Shown in pieces: positions 34,708 through 42,527 of a stretch of DNA of 64,000 nt. The stretch covers positions 1-64,000 of the forward strand of contig JAFZLJ010000143.1 of the NCBI GenBank assembly GCA_017551545.1, written 5' to 3'. Under the pieces are notes generated by a model that ran no database searches, was not told the DNA's origin, and saw only the letters and a list, made by a program, of their open reading frames with translations. Origin of the DNA: Treponema sp. (lineage in GTDB: Bacteria > Spirochaetota > Spirochaetia > Treponematales > Treponemataceae). The position numbers were made by a program, and so were the translations under genes. Positions within the stretch are counted from its first letter, which is position 1, and each line of letters begins with the position of its first letter.

Positions 34708-35778
34708 ATGATAATGTTATGCCCATTTAAACTTATTGTTAATTCTGTTGGAGATGCAAATTCTGTTTTTTTGCAAACCAAAACAAACTCAATAATGATT
34801 GATTTTGGATATGGAAATAAAAATTTGTTTACTAATGAACTTTTATGTCAAATTGTAGATTCTAAAGAGTTATTAGTTTCTCATTATCATAAAGATCATT
34901 ACAATGGGCTGATTGAATTACCAGAGAATGAACTGTCAATTTATAATTTATACTATCCATATATTCCAATATTTTCTGATATAACTTTAAATCAAAAACT
35001 CTTAAAGGAAATAAAATTTATTAATTATGCTACAATGGTTTGTACAGGCAGTAAAGCTTATGATTTTGTTACCTTGTTAAAACAAAAAAATAAACAAGAT
35101 ATAGAATTAAATTATCATCCATTATATAAAGGCATGACTCTGAACGACAAAGACTATAAAGTAATTTGGCCACCAAGAAATGGAGATTTTTTTAACTTAA
35201 GGACTTTAAGAAAAGGAATAACAGAAATAGATAGCATAATCAAAAGTTTGCCGCAGGTATCGGAATTATGGAAAAAATTTGATAGGTTTGAAATCGATTC
35301 AGAAACTCAGCAATTTAAGAATGATATGAATGATTCTGTTGGTTTAATAAATAATGCAGAAACATTTTTTTACACTAACAAAAAAAAGATCTTAGAAATT
35401 GATGAGAAATTGCGAAAAATTACAAATAGGTTTTCAGTATCCTTATATAAAGAGAAAGAGTTTCTTTTTCTTGGAGATTTAGAGCAAGAGGAACTTACAG
35501 TTTGTTTAAATAACTTAATCGCAGATAATAATGGAAAACCAATTTTTGTAAAATATTTAATAACTCCTCATCATGGAACTAAAAAACAATATATCCCTGA
35601 AATTTCAAAATTCATAAAAGCAGATTATGTCATTTCCAGTAATGGAACAAAAAGATATTTCGACTATGAAATGAAATACGATAAGATTGGAAAATATACT
35701 CATTGTACACATAAAAATGGAAATTTTTATGGTTTAGATACATTGCTATTTGTTAATTTTATTAATAATAACATATGA
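34708..35778 (+). CDS. Metallo-beta-lactamase-fold hydrolase
   Basis: A 356-residue MBL-fold protein. The metal-binding box is SHYHKDHYNG (residues 59-68, H-x-H-x-D-H), with further FLFLGDLEQEEL and ITPHHGTKKQ as later metal and active-site strands, similar to ComEC-like hydrolases. It has no evident role in sugar synthesis. It is far more AT-rich than the genes on either side and interrupts the sugar transferase and the dehydratase, so it looks like a late insertion. A nuclease or defence role is possible but unproven. Confidence 0.72.
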   Translation: MIMLCPFKLIVNSVGDANSVFLQTKTNSIMIDFGYGNKNLFTNELLCQIVDSKELLVSHYHKDHYNGLIELPENELSIYNLYYPYIPIFSDITLNQKLLKEIKFINYATMVCTGSKAYDFVTLLKQKNKQDIELNYHPLYKGMTLNDKDYKVIWPPRNGDFFNLRTLRKGITEIDSIIKSLPQVSELWKKFDRFEIDSETQQFKNDMNDSVGLINNAETFFYTNKKKILEIDEKLRKITNRFSVSLYKEKEFLFLGDLEQEELTVCLNNLIADNNGKPIFVKYLITPHHGTKKQYIPEISKFIKADYVISSNGTKRYFDYEMKYDKIGKYTHCTHKNGNFYGLDTLLFVNFINNNI

Positions 35779-35816
35779 TCCTAGATAATAAAATATCAAA
35801 TAATTAAGGAAGAGAT

Positions 35817-37022
35817 ATGCAAGACAACATTTTACCATTAATCGGCCGCACTGCGCCGTTGTTTGAAACTGATATTAGTGTGAACGAGGCGTTTCTTAGT
35901 GAAACTGTGCGTAATTCTCGTTTTCTCGTAATTGGTGGCGCGGGAACTATTGGTTCTGCTATCTGCCGTGAGCTTTTTGCCCGTAACCCTAAGGTGCTTC
36001 ATGTTGTGGATATCAGCGAAAACAACATGGTTGAGCTTGTGCGCGATATCCGTTCCAGCGTGGGCTATGGCGATGGCGAGTTTGCGACTTTTGCTTTGGA
36101 CTGTGGCAGCGAGATTTTTAAGGCTTTCATCAATGAGCAGAAAAAGCGTATCGGCGGGTATGATTATGTATTCAATACATCTGCCTTGAAGCATGTTCGC
36201 AGCGAAAAAGACCCTTATACTCTCATGCGCATGATTGATACAAACATCTTCAATACTGATTCAACAATGCTCATGGCTAAAGAATGCGGTGCTAAAAAGT
36301 ATTTCTGTGTTTCAACCGACAAGGCTGCTAATCCTGTAAACATGATGGGTGCTTCAAAACGAATTATGGAGTTCTTCCTTAACCGCCGTTCGGTTGAAAT
36401 GCCTGTTTCTACTGCGCGTTTTGCGAATGTTGCTTTTAGTGACGGCTCTTTGCTTTATGGATTTAACCGCCGTCTTGATAAAAATCAGCCTTTATCTGCT
36501 CCAAATGATGTACGCCGCTACTTTGTTACTCCTAAAGAAGCAGGTCAGCTTTGTGTAATGTCTTGTCTGCTCGGTGAAAACCGTGATGTGTTCTTTCCAA
36601 AGCTTGACCACGATTTGAATCTTGTTACTTTCTCAAGCATTGCAGAAAAATATCTTCGTAATCTTGGCTATGAACCAGTTCAGTGCGCTACAGAAGATGA
36701 AGCTAGAAGCCGTGTGAATGAGCTTAAGGCAAAACATCAGTACCCGGTTTACTTCTTCAAAAGCGACACAACAGGCGAAAAAGACTTTGAAGAGTTCTAC
36801 ACAGATAAAGAAACTTTGGTAATGGATAAGTATGAATCACTGGGTATTATTAAGAATCCTGTAGATTATGATGATGCTAAATTAGAGAAATTCACTGAAA
36901 CTATAGGAAGTCTTAAGAAAAAGGGTGCGTGGACCCGCGGTGACTTGATAGATCTTTTCAACTGGATGATTCCAAACTTCAATCATAAAGAAACTGGTAA
37001 GTTCCTTGACGGAAGAATGTAG
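35817..37022 (+). CDS. UDP-GlcNAc 4,6-dehydratase-like SDR (CapD/PglF soluble type)
   Basis: A 401-residue extended SDR protein. NAD motif is VIGGAGTIGSAICREL (about 38-53), active-site strands are NTSALKHVRSEKDP and STDKAANPVNMMGASKRIME. The Tyr of the SDR Y-x3-K box is replaced by Met, as in PglF/CapD-type dehydratases. It would make the 4-keto-6-deoxy sugar for the aminotransferase at 32881. It lacks the N-terminal membrane domain of full-length PglF. It is the last gene of the locus; a strong terminator follows. Confidence 0.8.
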   Translation: MQDNILPLIGRTAPLFETDISVNEAFLSETVRNSRFLVIGGAGTIGSAICRELFARNPKVLHVVDISENNMVELVRDIRSSVGYGDGEFATFALDCGSEIFKAFINEQKKRIGGYDYVFNTSALKHVRSEKDPYTLMRMIDTNIFNTDSTMLMAKECGAKKYFCVSTDKAANPVNMMGASKRIMEFFLNRRSVEMPVSTARFANVAFSDGSLLYGFNRRLDKNQPLSAPNDVRRYFVTPKEAGQLCVMSCLLGENRDVFFPKLDHDLNLVTFSSIAEKYLRNLGYEPVQCATEDEARSRVNELKAKHQYPVYFFKSDTTGEKDFEEFYTDKETLVMDKYESLGIIKNPVDYDDAKLEKFTETIGSLKKKGAWTRGDLIDLFNWMIPNFNHKETGKFLDGRM

Positions 37023-37070
37023 CTGGGAATAAAACTACTAGGTAGATTGGTATAATACTAACCTTTTAAG

Positions 37071-37105
37071 GCTCCGTTAGAGTATTCTGGCGGAGCTTTT
37101 TTTTT
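37071..37105 (+). terminator. Terminator at the end of the glycan locus
   Basis: An eleven-base-pair stem (37071-37081 with 37086-37096, two G-T pairs) and a four-base loop, followed by nine T. It separates the glycan genes from the convergent gene on the other strand. Confidence 0.85.
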
Positions 37106-37109
37106 CTTT

Positions 37110-38378
37110 CTAAGAATGATTCATTTGATTTTTAAGCCAAATATTCAAATCGCCATCATTGTTGTCACAAATATAATTATGTTTACCATTCATAAAAAGC
37201 TGTAAGGATTTTGCATTACAAATAAGACTGTTTCCATCTAGAATAAAAAGTTTAGTTTTTAGTAACTCGGAAATTATCTTATCAATTTTATCAGCTGGTA
37301 TTCCAATATTTGTAATATTTGTAATTTTATTTGTGTTTCTAAAATTTGTTGCAACAATAAATGCTTCCTTTGAAATTGAAAAGGGTTCCCATTCTTCTTC
37401 CGGAGGTACGTTTTCTAACTCTTCATCAGTCATAGGAACATAATTGTACCCCAAACCTCTTTGTATTGAATTGTCTTTTTGAAATTCTACAAGTTTTGTA
37501 AGCAAATAGATTTTCATCTGTTCGAAGCTATAAGAATTAAAATCCCACATATCAGGAGATAAATCATATCTAAATTGCAATTTATACCATAGCATCATTA
37601 ACAAGTAATATAAAGGATTTTTTGTACTTGTTACGAATAATGTGAAAAAATCATCATCAACAGATTGAATCTGAAATGGTTGTTGATTAACTTTAATAAT
37701 ACTTGCATTATCACAAATAATTAAATCTGGCATTGAATTTGGGCCATAATGATATTCTTGAAGATGTTCAGTTAAATATTCGTAATAACCATCTCGTAAA
37801 CTTTTCTCGGTTTTAAAGCCGTAATATCCGAAAATAACTCTTAAAGGCATTGCATACATAATTACCAGATGATGATAAATCATTTGGGAAATAATATCTA
37901 ATTTTTTGAGTTCCTCTTTATTTTGAGGGAATTCTTTTTTTGTTATTTCTTGAAATGGCTGAACCAGATCAGAATACCTAATATTCATTTTCGTTGATGG
38001 TGTGAATTGCTCTGAAAAACTAACTAAATTATCATAGGCACTACTGATTTCAGCGCCATATAGATTTTTCTTTACTTCGACAATTGCAACAACATTTTCA
38101 AAATCATAGATGTAATGATTTGTATTAGGAATTTGTTCTCCCTCTCCTTCAACAATCATACAATCTATTTGTTTCGAAAGCTTTCCATCTTCTCCTCTTA
38201 CTAAACCATCCCTGACAGACAGATTTAACCCCTTAAAAATGGCGCGATTTAAAATTTCTTTTGTAAGCCCCTCATACATATCCCCAATAATACCAGGATG
38301 AGAAATTTTTTGTTTAGATAGAACTTCTTTCTCTTTTTCTAAGAGAGCTTCAAGTAAATCTGATACGGTATTTAACAT
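37110..38378 (-). CDS. DUF6602 protein, PD-(D/E)XK nuclease-like
   Basis: A 422-residue protein matching the DUF6602 pattern: an N-terminal helix, GIIGDMYEGLTKEILNRAI, then KQIDCMIVEGEGEQI and NVVAIVEVKKNLYG (about residues 68-105). The Asp followed by Glu-x-Lys on the next strand is the PD-(D/E)XK nuclease arrangement. Related proteins are often found in defence and mobile contexts, so it may be an antiphage or restriction-like factor; this is inference. It is the only cargo gene on the minus strand, convergent with the glycan locus and divergent from the small gene at 38507. Confidence 0.65.
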   Translation of the reverse strand: MLNTVSDLLEALLEKEKEVLSKQKISHPGIIGDMYEGLTKEILNRAIFKGLNLSVRDGLVRGEDGKLSKQIDCMIVEGEGEQIPNTNHYIYDFENVVAIVEVKKNLYGAEISSAYDNLVSFSEQFTPSTKMNIRYSDLVQPFQEITKKEFPQNKEELKKLDIISQMIYHHLVIMYAMPLRVIFGYYGFKTEKSLRDGYYEYLTEHLQEYHYGPNSMPDLIICDNASIIKVNQQPFQIQSVDDDFFTLFVTSTKNPLYYLLMMLWYKLQFRYDLSPDMWDFNSYSFEQMKIYLLTKLVEFQKDNSIQRGLGYNYVPMTDEELENVPPEEEWEPFSISKEAFIVATNFRNTNKITNITNIGIPADKIDKIISELLKTKLFILDGNSLICNAKSLQLFMNGKHNYICDNNDGDLNIWLKNQMNHS

Positions 38379-38506
38379 GTAAATTAAATTTAAAGATTTT
38401 TAACTGTAATAGTCAACTATCTATTGATAATTCAGGTTAAAATCGTTATTTTAGAAGCAGTGATTATGTAGGAAAAAAAATTATGCATAACACTGGAGGT
38501 GATAAT

Positions 38507-38743
38507 ATGTATATATCACTTTCTATGAAAGACTACTATGATGCCTGTGATTTTTTATTTGATTTAATCAGGAAAAATAGTATTCTTGTCAACAAAAGAA
38601 GGGGTGAAGTGGCGAGTGCATTAAACTTACTTGGTATGCAATGCTACTATAAGAAGCAATATGCTTATGCTAGAGCATGCTTCATTTATTCTTCTTTGTT
38701 GGGTAACCCTCATGGATACAAAAATTATTTGTCTGTGAGATAG
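38507..38743 (+). CDS. Small TPR/Sel1-like protein
   Basis: A 78-residue protein. ATG 38507 has GGAGG seven bases upstream; the open frame extends 24 bases further without a site. Helical pairs KDYYDACDFLFDLIRKNSIL and ASALNLLGMQCYYKKQYAYA resemble one TPR or Sel1 repeat. It stands alone between a divergent gene and a terminator, at the right edge of the cargo. Its role is unknown; it could be an antitoxin-like or partner protein of the neighbouring DUF6602 gene. Confidence 0.6.
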   Translation: MYISLSMKDYYDACDFLFDLIRKNSILVNKRRGEVASALNLLGMQCYYKKQYAYARACFIYSSLLGNPHGYKNYLSVR

Positions 38744-38758
38744 TTTTCCTTAAAAATG

Positions 38759-38787
38759 CTGCCATAAGTTGTGGCAGTTTTTTTTTT
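38759..38787 (+). terminator. Terminator closing the cargo, just before the tail promoter
   Basis: CTGCCA pairs with TGGCAG around a small loop and is followed by ten T. It insulates the tail promoter array, whose first box begins three bases later. Confidence 0.8.
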
Positions 38788-38789
38788 AT

Positions 38790-38844
38790 TTAACTCCCTA
38801 TTACCCTTTATTAACCCCAAGTTAATCCCTTCTCCCCTTATACT
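38790..38844 (+). promoter_or_regulatory. Array promoter P3 before the tail operon
   Basis: Boxes TTAAC at 38790, TTACC at 38801 and TTAAC at 38811 (11 and 10 bp), then 23 bp and TATACT at 38839, the same geometry as P1 and P2; a further TTAAT follows at 38822. The -10 ends seven bases before the ATG of the tail gene, so the mRNA may be leaderless. Confidence 0.65.
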
Positions 38845-38850
38845 CTCCTT

Positions 38851-39630
38851 ATGAAAGTTCAAGGTAGAGACTGCACACTGACTCTTTTAAAAGACAATGA
38901 ATATTATCCGCTACCGTACTGCGAGGAAACAGTAAGACAAGCGTCGAAAGGCTACGCTCTGCCTGGCGTGATTGGCATAAGGAACAGGGAAAAACGGGTT
39001 ATAACCGGAAGGACAATTCAGGGCTGCGTTGTTACAAGACTTGAAGAAAACAATGTTCTTGCTCTGTTTCTTTTGCTTTTTTATCGTGAAGAAAAGTTTG
39101 ACCTTCTGGCAGATAGAGTTTGCTATAAGGTAATCTATAAAAATCTTGGCATTAAAGAATTTGAGCTGCGCGGTGAAAATAAGAGACCGCTTTATCTGCG
39201 TCTTGATATCCAGGAAAACGAGGATTCTTATACAACAGGCTGGGATATAAATACTCCGTCTTTGAAATGGACTCCTTGCCGTACATTCTATTTTGACGGA
39301 CTCAATGTTGTCGTTGATTGTAAAGTGCTTCCTCTTATCTATAAGTTTGAACTCACTGGTTTTTATACTGAAAAAGCAAAGTACAATATTACTCTTCATT
39401 TTCCTTTTACGGATGATTATTTTCCGACACAAAACAATATTGAAAAACTGACAATTCCTCTGGATATAGAATTCGGCTGCTGGCTTGATCTTTATGATTT
39501 GAAGCCGCTTGATGATATGGCGGACATTAACTGTGCTGATACAGTTTTGTGTTTTCAGAAGTTTGAAGTTACTGGCATTGTTGTTTTTAATATCCGTAAT
39601 AGTGAACAGAACACACAGGTGGTGCTATGA
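38851..39630 (+). CDS. Phage tail protein (tail-tube or distal-tail type, putative)
   Basis: A 259-residue, beta-rich protein with no signal peptide. Notable stretches are QASKGYALPGVIGIRNREKR, ITGRTIQGCVVTRLEENNVL and the C-terminal VLCFQKFEVTGIVVFNIRNS. It overlaps by four bases a baseplate-like gene, and by position it is a tail-tube, sheath-less tail or distal-tail (Dit) protein; I cannot tell which. There is no ribosome site before the ATG, and the likely -10 element ends seven bases upstream, so it may be translated from a leaderless transcript. Confidence 0.6.
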   Translation: MKVQGRDCTLTLLKDNEYYPLPYCEETVRQASKGYALPGVIGIRNREKRVITGRTIQGCVVTRLEENNVLALFLLLFYREEKFDLLADRVCYKVIYKNLGIKEFELRGENKRPLYLRLDIQENEDSYTTGWDINTPSLKWTPCRTFYFDGLNVVVDCKVLPLIYKFELTGFYTEKAKYNITLHFPFTDDYFPTQNNIEKLTIPLDIEFGCWLDLYDLKPLDDMADINCADTVLCFQKFEVTGIVVFNIRNSEQNTQVVL

Positions 39631-41123
39631 GATTTTATGAGTTACCGCCTGAAGTTGAAAATAAGATTCGTGATGTTGATTCTCGTCCTTTTGTAAGAGT
39701 TGTCTTTGAGCTTAGCGGCGGCGATGTTTATATTCCTGACAGCGACATTCTTGAATGCGTTACAACTTCTTACAACACTGAAGCTGGCGGAATTGTGAAC
39801 GGCGGAGAACTGCTGCTTCGCGGGCTTTATGATGTTGAGCATAACGCGGAATATACTACAGGACTTGGTGTTCAGATTTGGTACTGCTTTGGGGAACGTG
39901 AGAATACATTCTTCCGCTTTCATTTGTTTGTTGATGATAATGGTTTCCAGAGTCAGGAGACTGGCTTTCTTGAAAAGACTACCAAGGTACGCTTAATAGA
40001 TTTGAGTTCGATTCTGGATGATACGAAACTCCAGAGAAACTGGACTGATGCTCAGACTGTGGTTCATGCAAAAGTTAGTGACAGACTGCATCCGGAGAAT
40101 TCACTGGTTCATATTATTGCTGGTCGCGGTGGAATTGCAGCTGACGAAATTAACTGCGGGTCGCTGCCGTTTGATGTGCCTTATGTTGTTGTGGCAGGTT
40201 CTGCGTGGAAGGAGCTTTGTGCACTTGCTAAGGCTTATGACGCTGTGGTGGAATGCGGTAAGGATTTACCTCTTAGTTTTATTGAATCACCATACGACAC
40301 AGAAAACGATTACAGCGAAGAAAGCTGTTTTGAGCTTACTGAGAATGACATCACTCATTACAGATTTTTTAATAACAATGATAAATATGCGAATAATATT
40401 CGTTTGAAATATACACGTTATGTGCAGACAGAACGCCAGGAGCTCTGGAGTTATTCGGATGCGCCTGTGTGGTATGACGAGGATATGCAGCCTTATTATC
40501 CGTTTACTGATGATAGCCGCAAGATTATTTCTGATACGGATTACCAGGCGATTTATACGGCTAAGAATGATGAAGGGAAAACGAGGAATGTGGTTTTTGC
40601 GGATGATTTAACGACTGAGGAAGAATTCATCCGTGATATGCAGATTGCCGGGGCAAGCCCGGCAATGACATGCACGAATTATGACACGACAACTTACAAA
40701 GACAGAGCGATAATTCAACTTTCTCGTAATGGGAGTTTGATTGGACTTTATAAGGCTGCGATTTATGGTCGGGCAATTATTTCTGAAACTAATTACAGCG
40801 TGTTTGTAAAGGATGATTCTGAAATTGCTGTTAAGGGGCAGATTGTTAAAAACATCACATCTAAGTATTTAAGCGATGACCTTTTTGAAAATGAGCCGTT
40901 CTGTCAGCGGCGTGCACGTGACTTTTTGCAGAAGTGCATTAACTGCAAAGGGGCTTATTACCTTACAACTTTTCTTCCTCTGATTCATGCACGTGTTGGT
41001 GCGTTTATGGATATTCGGCTTAACGGACAAAGTGGATTTAAAAAAGTTCGCATTGATGAAGTTACGTTTAGATATAAGAAGGAAGAGGCATTCTCTAGTG
41101 AGATATGGTGTACGAGGTGCTAG
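39627..41123 (+). CDS. Phage tail hub / baseplate-type protein (putative)
   Basis: A 498-residue protein whose opening (LPPEVENKIRDVDSRPFVRV VFELSGGD, then VTTSYNTEAGGIVNGGELLL) and segment ENTFFRFHLFVDDNGFQSQE look like the hub or Tal-type N-terminal folds that complete a siphophage tail tip. It is coupled to the preceding tail gene by an ATGA overlap. A dispersed palindrome (40643-40670) sits inside the coding region and is translated as part of QIAGASPAMTCT without breaking the frame. The stop codon TAG opens heptad array 3. Confidence 0.6.
   Translation: MRFYELPPEVENKIRDVDSRPFVRVVFELSGGDVYIPDSDILECVTTSYNTEAGGIVNGGELLLRGLYDVEHNAEYTTGLGVQIWYCFGERENTFFRFHLFVDDNGFQSQETGFLEKTTKVRLIDLSSILDDTKLQRNWTDAQTVVHAKVSDRLHPENSLVHIIAGRGGIAADEINCGSLPFDVPYVVVAGSAWKELCALAKAYDAVVECGKDLPLSFIESPYDTENDYSEESCFELTENDITHYRFFNNNDKYANNIRLKYTRYVQTERQELWSYSDAPVWYDEDMQPYYPFTDDSRKIISDTDYQAIYTAKNDEGKTRNVVFADDLTTEEEFIRDMQIAGASPAMTCTNYDTTTYKDRAIIQLSRNGSLIGLYKAAIYGRAIISETNYSVFVKDDSEIAVKGQIVKNITSKYLSDDLFENEPFCQRRARDFLQKCINCKGAYYLTTFLPLIHARVGAFMDIRLNGQSGFKKVRIDEVTFRYKKEEAFSSEIWCTRC
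40643..40670. repeat. Palindromic element copy B, inside the tail-hub gene
   Basis: Arms ATTGCCGGG/CCCGGCAAT followed by GACA; same family as 6124, 42327 and 42771. Here it is read through in frame. Confidence 0.8.
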
Positions 41124-41147
41124 GTGTTAGGTTCTAGGTTTTAGGAG
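41114..41147 (+). repeat. TAGGTNN heptad array 3
   Basis: About five units related to TAGGTGT and TAGGTTC begin at the end of the tail-hub gene, whose TAG stop is one of the units. They are followed by GGAGG of the next gene. Confidence 0.65.
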
Positions 41148-41160
41148 TTTTGGAGGTACA

Positions 41161-41463
41161 TTGAAAGAAGAAATTGTAGAGACAGAAAAATTAATTGACT
41201 CAATTAATGGATTAAAGGTTGAACTAAGCGGATTCAGGAGTGAGATGAAAGAGTTTAAGAAAACTGTTGAGAAAAAAATTGAACTTCTAGATTCTAGACA
41301 GCTGCAGTGTCAGGTAAGTCCACTTACCTGTGCTAATTCCAGGAAGCTAGATGAACACATTAAAAATGATGCAGGAAAACAAGGACGCATTACCGGGATT
41401 ATTGCCTGTGTTATTTCCTGTTTTAATTTTGCTGTATTGATTATAAGGGAGTTTGCGAAATGA
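41161..41463 (+). CDS. XhlA-like coiled-coil membrane protein of the lysis cassette
   Basis: A 100-residue protein with TTG start and GGAGG upstream. An N-terminal coiled coil (KLIDSINGLKVELSGFRSEM then FKKTVEKKIELLD) is followed by a Cys-containing middle and one C-terminal transmembrane helix (IIACVISCFNFAVLII). This matches the layout of haemolysin XhlA-type phage lysis accessory proteins. It overlaps the lysin gene by four bases (ATGA). Confidence 0.65.
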   Translation: MKEEIVETEKLIDSINGLKVELSGFRSEMKEFKKTVEKKIELLDSRQLQCQVSPLTCANSRKLDEHIKNDAGKQGRITGIIACVISCFNFAVLIIREFAK

Positions 41464-42044
41464 ATGATAAGATACGTGATTTGAAAATTAGGCTGATGCT
41501 GGAAGCTGAAAAAGAACTTACAGAAGATTTAACAGAAGTTCAGCGTTACCAGTATTACCTGGGGCGGATGCAGTTTTTGCATTACGTTTCTGGAAAAGAA
41601 AATTTACTTGAAGCTGACTGTTCGGGTTCGGTTTGCCTTGCTCTTCTTCTTGCGACTGGGTGCGGAATTAGAGTTACGGCTGACACTTTGTATAAAAAGT
41701 TTTTTACAAAGAAATGTCCTGATATGTCTGATATTCAGGCGGTGTTCTTTATTACCAACTATGACAGAAAACTCGGAAACCGCCTTTACCATGAAGGTGA
41801 ATGTGCTCATGTGGCTGGGCTTGCCGGAACTGATGTGGTGCTGAACTGTGTAGAGCCTTATGCAGTGTTGCGGTCTGTGTCTGATATGAGGCCTGTTTAT
41901 AACGCCATGGATTACACCGTGGTTGTTCGTGGACTTGATAGACGAGCTTTGCAGAAAGCAAGTGATGAACGTTCTGATTTATTTGGGGCAGATTATGAAT
42001 TCTTGCAGTTTCAGAAAGCTATTACAGAGGAGAAAGGAGAATGA
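41460..42044 (+). CDS. NlpC/P60-like phage endolysin (putative)
   Basis: A 194-residue protein. The catalytic-type motif ADCSGSVCLALLLATGCG (Cys54) and a downstream His in HEGECAHVAGLAG (His117) match the NlpC/P60 Cys-His peptidase arrangement, used to cut peptide bridges in peptidoglycan. There is no signal peptide, so export would depend on a holin; a holin-like gene overlaps by four bases. Length and position in a lysis cassette support the call. Confidence 0.75.
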   Translation: MNDKIRDLKIRLMLEAEKELTEDLTEVQRYQYYLGRMQFLHYVSGKENLLEADCSGSVCLALLLATGCGIRVTADTLYKKFFTKKCPDMSDIQAVFFITNYDRKLGNRLYHEGECAHVAGLAGTDVVLNCVEPYAVLRSVSDMRPVYNAMDYTVVVRGLDRRALQKASDERSDLFGADYEFLQFQKAITEEKGE

Positions 42045-42259
42045 TTTTATGGCGGGCTGAGCGGCTTATTGAAAAGCTGCTTAGTGTGAAGTTTGTAATT
42101 TTTGTTATTGCTACGGTGCTTAAATGCTTTGGAGTTATTGGCGGAGCTGAATGGCTTACGGTAACTATGGCGGTGATTGCTGGAAGAGAAGTCCAGAAAT
42201 TTAAAGACTTTAATTTCTCAAAGAAGGTGGCAGATGAAGAAAGTTTGGGAAGTGATTAA
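42041..42259 (+). CDS. Holin-like small membrane protein
   Basis: A 72-residue protein with two hydrophobic segments (SVKFVIFVIATVLKCFGVI and EWLTVTMAVIAGRE) and a charged tail, the size and shape of a small holin that lets the lysin reach the wall. It is coupled to the lysin by an ATGA overlap and overlaps the next ORF by 26 bases. No specific family was recognised. Confidence 0.65.
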   Translation: MILWRAERLIEKLLSVKFVIFVIATVLKCFGVIGGAEWLTVTMAVIAGREVQKFKDFNFSKKVADEESLGSD

Positions 42260-42527
42260 AAAAATTGGGATTTGGATATTCACTGTATTGGCGGCAATCT
42301 TTGCAGTGTTATTCATTAAAGAAAAAGATTGTCGGGTCGAGCCCGACAATGACACGACGGAGGATATTAATGCCAAGGCAGCTAAAAAGCGTGAGGAAGC
42401 GATTAGTCGTATTGAATGTACTGATGCTCGTACTATTGCAGAAAACTACGATGGTGTTTGCGATGCCATTGCAGACGGAAAGGAGCGATTTAGAAGACGT
42501 GTTGCAGATTGCGGAAGAAGAAATTGA
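42234..42527 (+). CDS. Spanin-like or unknown phage membrane protein with embedded repeat
   Basis: A 97-residue protein with an N-terminal transmembrane helix (IGIWIFTVLAAIFAVLFI), then a charged region ending DGVCDAIADGKERFRRRVAD C. The palindromic element at 42327-42354 is translated within it (CRVEPDNDTTED), which suggests the repeat landed in or lengthened the gene. Its 3' end overlaps a second ORF in another frame by 29 bases. Together they recall overlapping spanin genes, but this is by layout only. Confidence 0.5.
   Translation: MKKVWEVIKKIGIWIFTVLAAIFAVLFIKEKDCRVEPDNDTTEDINAKAAKKREEAISRIECTDARTIAENYDGVCDAIADGKERFRRRVADCGRRN
42327..42354. repeat. Palindromic element copy C, inside a phage membrane-protein gene
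   Basis: Arms ATTGTCGGG/CCCGACAAT followed by GACA. It is identical to copy D at 42771 over 28 bases. Confidence 0.8.

Noticed and set aside
42265-42498. N-terminal extension of the coiled-coil ORF ending at 42771
   Set aside because: The translated extension is Met/Leu/Arg-rich, is read through the palindromic element in a different frame from the overlapping gene, and has no ribosome site. GTG 42499 is preferred.
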